A stretch of DNA of 14,446 nt, taken from Amoebophrya sp. AT5.2 (taxonomy: Eukaryota; Sar; Dinophyceae; Syndiniales; Amoebophryaceae). The stretch lies in the NCBI GenBank assembly GCA_005223375.1, contig RXOD01005378.1, positions 1 to 14,446 of the forward strand, in the 5' to 3' direction. Both the position numbers and the translations under genes were made by a program. Shown here in pieces: positions 1-6,678 of the stretch. The notes under the pieces were generated by a model. The model saw nothing but the letters and a program-made list of their open reading frames with translations. It did not search any database and was not told where the DNA came from. How positions within the stretch are numbered: the stretch's first letter is position 1; each line of letters opens with the position of its first letter.

Positions 1-40
1 CCGCCCCGAGTGGCAAGGTCGTCAGAGGACGTCTTGCCTG

Positions 41-58
41 TTTCCGTAAGTTTCGGAA
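41..58. repeat. Copy of the dispersed TTCCG..CGGAA palindrome
   Basis: The sequence TTTCCGTAAGTTTCGGAA is an imperfect inverted repeat. It is the leftmost member of a motif family that recurs across the window in introns and between genes. No coding sequence is apparent around it. Confidence 0.75.
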
Positions 59-344
59 GCTTGAAGTAAGACACGCAACTCCAAGTAAGTTTCAATCTCA
101 AATAGGCACGTCTCGAGCTCAGCCGCAAGCTACTTCAATCAATTGTGCGCAAAAGTAAGGGAGTTGGCTACCGAAAACAGCGCCAGACACAGACTCAGAC
201 TCAATCTCAAATTCAAAATGAATCACTGCCGAACAAAAATACCACAGCTGCGCCCTGTCTGCAGCTCGGCGTCGGCGTGTCGAGGGAACAAGCTCTGGCG
301 CTCGTGCAGCTGCGGCCGCATTTCTTTATTTTGGCGCGCGGTCT

Positions 345-475
345 CTTGGTCGTGGTCGTGGACGTGGTCGAGCTCGAGGTCGTGGACGTGGTCCTCCTCC
401 TCGACCTCGTCCTGCGCTTGCAGCTACTCGTGATCGTGGTCGTGCGCGTGCTCCTCGTCCTCCGGGCACGTGCTG
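345..475 (+). repeat. Low-complexity CGTGGT/CGTCCT-type sequence
   Basis: Short units of the kind CGTGGT, CGTGGA, CGAGCT and CCTCCT follow one another for about 130 bases. One plus-strand frame reads as an Arg-Gly-rich then Pro-Arg-rich peptide (GRGRGRGRARGRGRGPPPRP), and other frames are also open because the composition lacks stops. Similar hexamer-like runs occur inside the introns further right. I therefore read this as simple sequence, perhaps intronic or intergenic, rather than a demonstrated RGG protein. An open frame runs on to about 755. Confidence 0.5.
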
Positions 476-630
476 CTGCTGGGTACGGGAGCTGTTGCAG
501 GGGCATGGACGAGGACGCGAGCGCGGAGATGGAACGAGCGCGGGGCGCCGCAGTTCGAGTTTCAGGAGCAGCTATCTGTGGAAAGTTTTGGTTTTTGTAA
601 CTAGTGCCTGTCTTTCGGTTTCGTTTTCGT

Positions 631-672
631 CCCGGATAAATCGATACTCAACCCGGATAAATCGATATTCAA
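631..672 (+). repeat. 21-bp tandem repeat, two copies
   Basis: CCCGGATAAATCGATACTCAA (631-651) is followed directly by a second copy (652-672) that differs at one base. Both contain ATCGAT. No function is evident. Confidence 0.85.
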
Positions 673-1592
673 CACGTTTCGCGTACGAACGGCGCAGCAG
701 CTGTTGTCACCGTCCTACTCATTTGCTATCGATACGTCTTTGCGTTTACTTCTAGTTCTACCACTGCTCCTGCGCGGGCGGGCGCGCCTCAACCCGGAGC
801 CGGACCCGCTCCTGGTCCTGCTGACTGATTATGCTAATAGACTGCTGTATGGGTGTGCCCTCATGTGCCAACCTAAGTTGTCTACTCTAATAAATGGCAA
901 AGATGTAGCTTATTGCGATTGTCTTTTTGTTTTTCTTGTTCTAACGCTGTATCTTCTTCTTCCAGAGATAAGTCTGAGTGTGTCAGTAACTGTAAGTGTA
1001 CGTGTAGCAGTAGAAGCATCTTTATGCGTAAGCGTGTATCAGATTCAAGTGCAGCCGCCAACCGGTGCAACTCGCTGGTAGCGACAGGCTTCTAAGTAAG
1101 AAAGAAAAGTATCGCCCGTATCCGATAGCCTCTGCCTTCGTTCATCAGTGACAGATTCTCGCGCAGAAGCGCCGACAGCTAAACTATACGTCGTTCTCTG
1201 GTGTGCGTTTTTTCGTCGTGTGCGCAGTTGCGTATGCGTTGTTGCAGATGCTGATGCAGAAACAAACGCCACGGGATGGTGAGAGTAACCATGCGCGCTT
1301 GTCATACGATTACGAGGCGCGGCCCGCGCAGCTCCCCAGGGAGCTACGCGGACCGCGCAACTAATCAAAGCGCTACACTTTCTAAGCACTCCGCGACAGA
1401 AGCAGAAGCGCGCTCGGGCTGGCTGTCGCCTCTGCGTCGACTGTCCCCGGCGTCCACGCGACCACTATGAGGCGGTGAAGTTTTCCGCTGCGTAGCGCGA
1501 AGAGGACGCGAGATGTAGGCTTCGGGAAGACGTCGTGGCGACGCCGCAACGTCCTCGCAGGACCATCACAGTGCCTTCATGATGCATTCGCG
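673..1592. other. No convincing gene
   Basis: Only short overlapping open frames on both strands are present, with no recognisable domain and no consistent splice pattern. Composition is mixed, with pyrimidine-rich stretches around 930-965. Small unrecognised exons cannot be excluded. Confidence 0.4.
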
Positions 1593-1599
1593 GTGCCTT

Positions 1600-1740
1600 T
1601 GCAACCCCCTCTCGACGCCTTCGCGAGCCCCTCGCTAGCTCATCACGAGCTCATCGCGAGCGCATCACGAGCTCTTCGCGAGGCGATGCGAAGGCTCGCG
1701 AGCCCATCGCGAAGGCTTCGACGAGGCGTTACGAAGGGCT
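1600..1740. repeat. Degenerate CGCGAG / TCGCGA-rich block
   Basis: Units such as CATCACGAGCTC, CATCGCGAGC, CTTCGCGAGG and CTCGCGAGCC recur with drift over roughly 140 bases. Many contain the self-complementary core TCGCGA, so the block can fold in many registers. It lies just left of the 140-bp palindrome. Open frames across it are explained by the composition. Confidence 0.6.
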
Positions 1741-1800
1741 CCGGGACGAGGTCGGGGAGGCTCCGTGGCGCTGTCTGCGTGGGAATGGCGCAGTTGGCGT

Positions 1801-1940
1801 TTCCGTAGGATACGGAAATCGAGGGCCCAAACGTGGTGCTTCTCCCAGATTTACGGAAGCAGCTCTGTTTTAACAGCGCTGCTTCCGTAAATCTGGGAAA
1901 AGCGCCACGTTTGGGCCCTCGATTTCCGTATCCTACGGAA
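1801..1940. mobile_element. 140-bp near-perfect palindrome (foldback or MITE-like element)
   Basis: Bases 1801-1870 and 1871-1940 are reverse complements, with about four mismatched pairs in seventy and essentially no loop. Each tip, TTCCGTAGGATACGGAA and its complement, is itself a palindrome related to the motif dispersed through the introns. The inner arm carries CCCAGATTTACGGAAGCAGC. No protein frame is credible inside it. I infer a foldback or MITE-like element, because near-identity of the arms suggests recent origin or correction. No clear target duplication was identified. Confidence 0.8.
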
Positions 1941-2827
1941 CGGCGCCTCGGCGCTTTCCGGCCAGTGCGCCTCACTGAAGCCCCGCGGAACTGCCCGGAG
2001 CAAGGCACGGCGATGCATATGGCGGTGCTGGAGCCGCTTCCGGACGTTGCTAACTTGGCGCTGCGACGGGTTTCGGCGGGCTTCAGGAGCGGTAAGATGA
2101 GCCCCAGACTGCTCCGGGAGACACTAGCGATCGCCTCACTCGCAGCTATCCTGCGACTCCGCGCTGTGCCTCGGAGGGCAACTTGAGCGCGTCGCGGGCC
2201 GGGTGTCGTTTCGATTTTTTAGATAGCAAGCGAGCCACACCAGCCTCGCGAGACGCCATCCCGGTTTCTGCATCATGTACTAAGCCGATTGCAACAGCTA
2301 TAGAATGGCTACAAGTTTGCGCTGGAAGTGCAGCCATTTGTTCTAACTAACGGCCGAAGAAGCAGATCTGAATCAGGGATAAAACTAGTAATAAGCTCGA
2401 TCGTGTATGTATCAGCACTTATCGGCGACTGATGGAAAAGGATCAATCTGCGCGGTGTGCAGCCGCAGACTGTAACTGAATGGTGCTCCTCCATGCTGTC
2501 CGTATCGGTTTTTTTTGGCTCGTCGAGCCGTTCTTTTTTTCACTTGCAGGTACGCGACCGCGACCACGTGTTGCGGTTCGATTGGATCGTAGTGTAGATT
2601 TAGAAAAACCCAGCTACCCGCAAGCAACTAACGCCCTATCGCTATCACTTCTTTTATGCCGTCTTTTATGCCGTCGCCTACTTCTACACTGAACTCGCGT
2701 CGTCGATCCATAGACGACTAGCTAAGCGGAATAGGGAGGCCAGGCTCTGACTCAGCTGGCGCGTCGTTTTTTTTTCGCGGGTCGAAACAATCCAATTTGG
2801 TCCTCTGTGTCGTTTCGCGACCGAGGA
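1941..2827. other. No convincing gene; possible 5' flank of the next gene
   Basis: Only short open frames are seen, none with protein-like composition. There are T-runs at 2510-2541 (ending in CACTTGCAG, acceptor-like) and at 2767-2775. The stretch directly before ATG 2828 could include a leader, but no promoter element is recognised. Confidence 0.35.
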
Positions 2828-3850
2828 ATGGCAGACTTGGGCGGCGGCCCAGCGGCGCATGTCGCCCGCCAAAACGACATCATGAACAACATCTTGGGCA
2901 ACCCCGCTGTCAATGCTCCCCTCGGAGGCCACGGCCACGCAATACCAGGCGCAGCTGCAGGTGGTCGCCCCGTCCAAGGACCAGCCCCCCCACCAGCTCC
3001 GCCGCAACACCAAGAGGTATCGTCGATCGATTCTCTTTTCAGATGGATCACTGGCCAATCCTGTCCGCATGTGAGTACTTCAATAAACACAAACATAAAC
3101 AAACAGGTGCTCGATTTATTGAACGACATGATCAACGGCCGCGTGAACAAGAACGAGTTCATCGACCTCGTGAAGGAAACTTTCCTTCTAAACGACATGC
3201 GCCACATCACCGAGGCCGACATTTTGCGGACCGTGGAACACCCGGAAAACCCCCTAAGAGCCGCGGGACACGTCGACAATCTCTTCGATAAGATGTCGAA
3301 CGGGGAGTGGATTAGCAGCGAGCGTACTGCTATTCCCCCAGCAGTTTTAGACTTTTCCACTTCTACTTCTACTTCTGTATCTACGTCCGGCACGGGCGCC
3401 GGTTCTCGTTCTGGCCTACTGATCCCTATACCTATGCCTATTAATGATAATGCCTGCTGTGGGCAGCGCCAGCGGGAGCGGTGTTGCTGTAGCTGTGGGT
3501 GTGGCTGTCGGGGTCCGCACTGGCAGGAAAAGTCACAGTCGGGCGATGCAGCTCCAACTCGCACGCCTGCTCAGCCTTCCGCAAAAATCTACTTCTCCAA
3601 CTATCATCGAACAACAGCCCTGCTTTTGGTGGCGCAGCCCGGCGAGAAGTACGGCGTTTTATCGGGGAACCACACTGCCCACGCGCTACGAAGATTCCTC
3701 GAGAGGAACGGACGAGAACGCGCTGAGCAGTTGCGAATCCAGGTAGACGAGCTGGCAGAGTCCGATGATACGGTGATTGAGCTAGACATGATGCTCGGCG
3801 GTCGGAGCCGCAAGCATCCGCCCTTGCTGCAATTCAAGAAAACTAAATAA
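2828..3850 (+). CDS. Multi-exon gene A, unknown protein (5' part)
   Basis: The start chosen is ATG 2828 (context GAGGAATGG). The model has exon 1 at 2828-3016, intron 3017-3106, exon 2 at 3107-3323, intron 3324-3617, and exon 3 from 3618. All junctions are GT...AG and phase-consistent. Exon 1 encodes a Gly/Pro/Ala-rich N-terminus with a PAPPPAPPQH stretch. Exon 2 is helical and charged (LLNDMINGRVNKNEFIDLVK). Exon 3 encodes YGVLSGNHTAHALRRFLERN and a charged helix. If not spliced further, the frame ends at TAA 3848-3850. Donors at 3743 or 3773 (both phase 0) would instead join the block at 4435. Both proposed introns are multiples of three without stops, so the unspliced frame is also open. 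No family is recognised. Confidence 0.55.
   Translation: MADLGGGPAAHVARQNDIMNNILGNPAVNAPLGGHGHAIPGAAAGGRPVQGPAPPPAPPQHQEVSSIDSLFRWITGQSCPHVSTSINTNINKQVLDLLNDMINGRVNKNEFIDLVKETFLLNDMRHITEADILRTVEHPENPLRAAGHVDNLFDKMSNGEWISSERTAIPPAVLDFSTSTSTSVSTSGTGAGSRSGLLIPIPMPINDNACCGQRQRERCCCSCGCGCRGPHWQEKSQSGDAAPTRTPAQPSAKIYFSNYHRTTALLLVAQPGEKYGVLSGNHTAHALRRFLERNGRERAEQLRIQVDELAESDDTVIELDMMLGGRSRKHPPLLQFKKTK
3017..3106 (+). other. Proposed intron 1 of gene A (90 bases)
   Basis: The donor GAG|GTATCG and acceptor AAACAAACAG|GTG bound an A-rich 3' half. Phase is 0 on both sides. AGGT occurs at both exon-intron borders. A shorter alternative donor (GTGAGT at 3071) would give a 36-base intron. Confidence 0.45.
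3324..3617 (+). other. Proposed intron 2 of gene A (294 bases)
   Basis: The donor is GAGC|GTACTGCT and the acceptor CGAACAACAG|CC, with phase 1 on both sides. Inside are repeated CTTCTA triplet pairs and Ser/Thr- and Cys/Gly-coding low complexity. That contrasts with the ordinary flanking coding sequence and supports an intron despite the open frame. Confidence 0.5.
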
Positions 3851-4434
3851 GCTGCAGCGCGAAACACTTGCTCATTCTCCGAAACTTTCAGAAATGAAGC
3901 TACAGACCCGTGCTTGCTCCGAATGTGGGCGCAGAGCTCAATCCGGAATATACTGAGTCTAAAGATTCTTGCTGTCCGGCTATGTAATGTTGAGACGCAA
4001 CCGAAAGAAACGACTGCGCACTGAGTTGCTGTTCCGCTAAGTAAGCATCGCTCGCAGAGGCAGACGAAGCCCAAGACCGAGTCTGGTGGGCTCGTTCGTT
4101 CTAGGCAGGGCCCGGGGCCGGGAGCTGTCTTTTCTGTAGCTTGCTGCGGCTGATGATCACAAGCAGCAGTGGTGACCTTGCTCCCAGTCTGAGCAGGGGC
4201 GCGGGTGTCCGAGATGATCCTCCCTGATCCATGCCTACCCAGTGCCAGCCGGCGGGAGCTCTCTTCTGCTTTCGCACGTAGTCCGGCTCCGGTTCCAAGC
4301 TCAAAGTAGAATCCACCAATTTCAGGGCAGGCGATCACTTACAATTACTTAGAAGTAGTATGGTACGACGCTCGCGCTGCAGCTGCGCTAACCTTGGTAA
4401 TCGATATCGTCATCATCGCACCATCCCACTACAG
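3851..4434. other. Gap between coding blocks; candidate intron
   Basis: Plus-strand frames are closed throughout. The stretch carries a palindrome copy at 3876-3894 and ends in a good acceptor, CCATCCCACTACAG|TAC, at 4434. With a donor at 3743 or 3773 it would form an intron of about 660-690 bases joining gene A to the next block in phase 0. A minus-strand frame (4338-3604) is open here but looks non-coding. Confidence 0.35.
3876..3894. repeat. Copy of the dispersed palindrome
   Basis: TCTCCGAAACTTTCAGAAA is an imperfect copy of the intron-associated motif, just after the TAA of the gene A frame. Confidence 0.65.
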
Positions 4435-5076
4435 TACATCCTCCTGTCGGACCGCATCAACGACCCGCAGTACGTCGAGGTGGTCCGCGCGGTCGTGCGA
4501 CTCTCGAACGCCGGCCGGCAGTGTCTCAAGGAGACGTGGCCCGATAAATTCAAGCTCTACGCACGGTATACTTTGATGATAATGATGAACTACATGACCC
4601 GGCGCGGGGGCTTTCGCCGTCCCGCCGTATCGTGGGACCACCTGGAAGGCGACAGCCCCCGGTCCAGGTCTAGGAACAGGGGGCACCGGTGCGATCCTCG
4701 GCTCGTGGGGCTGTATGACGCGAGCGGGGTTCCCGTTCCTGAGCCAATTTACCGCGCACGCGTCGAAGCAGCTAGAACTAGAGCTAGAGCCGGGCAGGCT
4801 GACATGCCAGAGCCAGAGCCAGAGCCAGTAGTGCGAGAGCGAGTGGATCGCGCCAGAGCCCGACGCAGCAGCGCGATGTGGACAGATGAGCCCGCTAGAG
4901 CCGGAACCGTCTACCGGCTACCGTCAACCCAAGGAGGCCTGCAGATCGTGGAGGGGATCCACGAACGACCACGGCCTGCAGTCAGTTCCTTCTTTCGCCA
5001 CGTATTTCACCGCTGTTCGGACTGGTGCGAAGAGGAATACAGACAGATGCGCGACAGCGCGCTGACCCGACATTGA
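4435..5076 (+). CDS. Coding block, unknown protein; probable exon(s) of gene A or of the larger gene
   Basis: The frame is open from an acceptor at 4434 to TGA 5074-5076; it is also open leftward to about 4360. The first part (YILLSDRINDPQYVEVVRAV, then a region with KFKLYARYTLMIMMNYM) is protein-like. From 4668 the DNA changes to simple AGCTAGAACTAGAGCTAGAG and AGAGCC repeats, read as Glu-Pro and Arg-Ala runs. This resembles the introns of this window. A donor TCCAG|GTCTAG at 4668 would end the exon in phase 2. After an acceptor at 4944 the frame again looks protein-like (DWCEEEYRQMRDSAL). The block may be one exon, or one exon plus intron. No family is recognised. Confidence 0.45.
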   Translation, partial: YILLSDRINDPQYVEVVRAVVRLSNAGRQCLKETWPDKFKLYARYTLMIMMNYMTRRGGFRRPAVSWDHLEGDSPRSRSRNRGHRCDPRLVGLYDASGVPVPEPIYRARVEAARTRARAGQADMPEPEPEPVVRERVDRARARRSSAMWTDEPARAGTVYRLPSTQGGLQIVEGIHERPRPAVSSFFRHVFHRCSDWCEEEYRQMRDSALTRH

Positions 5077-5107
5077 ACACGACTGTCTTCACGTTCATGC
5101 TGCAACT

Positions 5108-5132
5108 GCGTTTCCGAAAGATACGGAAACGC
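5108..5132. repeat. 25-bp palindrome copy left of the recombinase
   Basis: Its ends, GCGTTTCCG and CGGAAACGC, are exact reverse complements around a short imperfect centre. It lies about 230 bases beyond the 3' end of the minus-strand recombinase frame. Confidence 0.75.
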
Positions 5133-5359
5133 ACAGATAAATGAAAGTAAAAGTGGCTTGCGCTTGCAGATGAAGTTGCGCTCGCAGTAAATGTGAATTG
5201 TGTTTGCGAGACGAAGTAAGTAAATGAAAACGAAATGATGTATTGCTGGCTGCCTGCGAGAAATATCGCCACAGGCTGGGCCTCATTGCGTTCCCAAATG
5301 AATGCGCATGGTCAGCGTCTTCCTCTACGCCCATCGCTGCGACCACCTCTGTTCTATCG

Positions 5360-6136
5360 CTAGAATCTAAGCTGTTTGTGGGAAACGGCGCAAAATTCTG
5401 CGCCGATCTCGATGTAGTCGCGCAGGTGCTCCATCTTTTTGTGCCCAGTAAAGTGCGCTATTGCCTTCAATGGCACACTTTTCTGGTGGAGCACCGTGCA
5501 GAACGTTCTGCGGGGGGTATGGGTTCGAATGTCGGCAGGGCGACAAGACGAACCATCCATGCACCGGAACGTCCGCCTCGCCTGGCGTACGATCTTGGCG
5601 TATGCCTCGTAGCCCCTAGTGACGTCGCACGTCTTGAAGGGGAACATGTAGCCGTTGGGTTGTTTAGCTCTGGCCCGTAGCTCCTCCACGCCGGCACTGA
5701 CGAAGTCGAGCGTGTCCCTTTCGCACGAGCACGTTAACCATTGCAGTCGGCCCCTGGTGACGTCCAGCGCTTGCTTGCGCTTCACAAGCTTTGCGTCGCC
5801 GATGCGCGCGCGCGCTTGTCCCTTTGCGCGATCAATCTCCACATCGCACAGGCGTAGCAGGCGAACATCTATCCCGCGCCTTCCCGTTAGCATACTGAGG
5901 ACCCACTTCATGCGGGCCCTCAGCCCCCCCAGCACCTTCCCCGCCTTCTTCGCCTTCTTCCCTTTGGCCTTCCCCGTCCCCGTCGCCACGCCTGCTCCCA
6001 GTTTAGATTTGGGCACCAGCTTCCCGCCCACAACCCGCTGCAAATGCAGACCGAACCTCCGCGCGTCCCGGATGCTGAGCACCCCCGCCTTGGCCGTCTC
6101 GCTCTCCTCACGTGGCGACGGCAGCAGCACGGGCAT
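5360..6136 (-). CDS. Tyrosine recombinase/integrase catalytic domain
   Basis: Counting from the ATG at 6136 (258 residues), the active-site set of the tyrosine recombinase family is complete. Arg87 lies in TGRRGIDVRLLRLCDVEID, a lysine (116 or 119) in the beta-hairpin DAKLVKRK, His206 and Arg209 in THTPRRTF, His232 in HFTGHKK, and Tyr241 nine residues later in RDYIEIG. Such enzymes cut and rejoin DNA through a 3'-phosphotyrosine. A Lys/Gly/Ala-rich basic stretch lies at about residues 52-67. The N-terminal core-binding domain is short or missing. The frame stays open upstream to about 6330, with acceptor-like CAG at 6147-6149 and 6242-6244, so the true start is probably in an unresolved upstream exon. 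Crypton-like, DIRS-like or captured viral/bacterial origin cannot be separated here. No reverse transcriptase is visible nearby. Confidence 0.85.
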   Translation of the reverse strand: MPVLLPSPREESETAKAGVLSIRDARRFGLHLQRVVGGKLVPKSKLGAGVATGTGKAKGKKAKKAGKVLGGLRARMKWVLSMLTGRRGIDVRLLRLCDVEIDRAKGQARARIGDAKLVKRKQALDVTRGRLQWLTCSCERDTLDFVSAGVEELRARAKQPNGYMFPFKTCDVTRGYEAYAKIVRQARRTFRCMDGSSCRPADIRTHTPRRTFCTVLHQKSVPLKAIAHFTGHKKMEHLRDYIEIGAEFCAVSHKQLRF

Positions 6137-6605
6137 CTCTTCGCGGCTGCTCAGGGTAGGCGTGTGGTATCGGATAGCGCGGCAGATGTAGAGGTAGACT
6201 CTGAAGCCGATGCTATGTGTATCTATGCGAGGAGCAGCACACTGCGGCGACGTCTCCGCGGAGGTGTGGCCGAGGTTAGAGGTAGTGGTAGTCGTGCTCT
6301 TACTCTTAGGCTTAGGGCAACGGCAAGACTAGTAAACTATAGCTCGCGGACTATCAAGAAGCAGTGGTAGAGGAAGAGTGAGTGTGAATGTGCACACGGT
6401 CTTGGTCTAGCTCTAGGTCTAACTACTAGGAGTAGGTGTAGGCGTCGGGCTAGATCTGCGAAACTTACGGAATCTGTGTAGATTGGTGTCAGATTTGCGC
6501 ATGCGTACATGCTTGCACGGAAAGCGTTGCGTACTGCTACCGCTAGCCTCTATGGCAACTACTAGCACTACCCCCGAGGACACGACCAAAACCACACCAC
6601 AACAG
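6137..6605. other. Non-coding or intron-like stretch between recombinase and next exon
   Basis: It contains short CTAG- and TAGGTG-type repeats, mostly at 6270-6450, and a palindrome copy at 6458-6472. Read on the minus strand it resembles an intron upstream of the recombinase. On the plus strand it ends with an acceptor (ACCACACCACAACAG) at 6605. A donor-like GTACTGCTAC lies at 6531. The first exon of either gene could be hidden here, but I could not place one. Confidence 0.4.
6458..6472. repeat. Palindrome copy upstream of the recombinase
   Basis: GCGAAACTTACGGAA is an imperfect copy of the dispersed motif. With the copy at 5108-5132 it brackets the recombinase frame. Confidence 0.6.
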
Positions 6606-6678
6606 CCTCGAGGAGCGGTACAACCAGCTCAAGAAGCAGCCGGGCGGGTGCGATCTCTCCCTCGAGAAGTTCGTGCGG
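6606..6678 (+). CDS. Gene B exon 1 (first recognised)
   Basis: The exon follows acceptor ...CAACAG at 6605 and ends before GTAAAA at 6679. It reads LEERYNQLKKQPGGCDLSLE and then KFVR, a protein-like, GC-ending-codon stretch. It begins with the last base of a split codon (phase 2), so at least one upstream exon exists. Confidence 0.6.

Noticed and set aside
143..755. Overlapping open frames including an Arg-Gly-rich protein
   Set aside because: Simple CGTGGT-type sequence is open in several frames on both strands. No ATG-started frame has ordinary composition outside the repeat.
1643..2186. Open frames on both strands across 1643-2186
   Set aside because: They run through the 140-bp palindrome and the CGCGAG block and are explained by those repeats.
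3604..4338. 244-codon open frame on the minus strand
   Set aside because: It overlaps gene A exon 3 antisense and a closed, intron-like stretch. Its composition is not protein-like and it has no recognisable motif.
5522..5530. GGTTCGAAT resembling the T-loop of a tRNA
   Set aside because: It is the complement of recombinase codons around the catalytic His206 to Arg209 segment. No cloverleaf can be formed around it.
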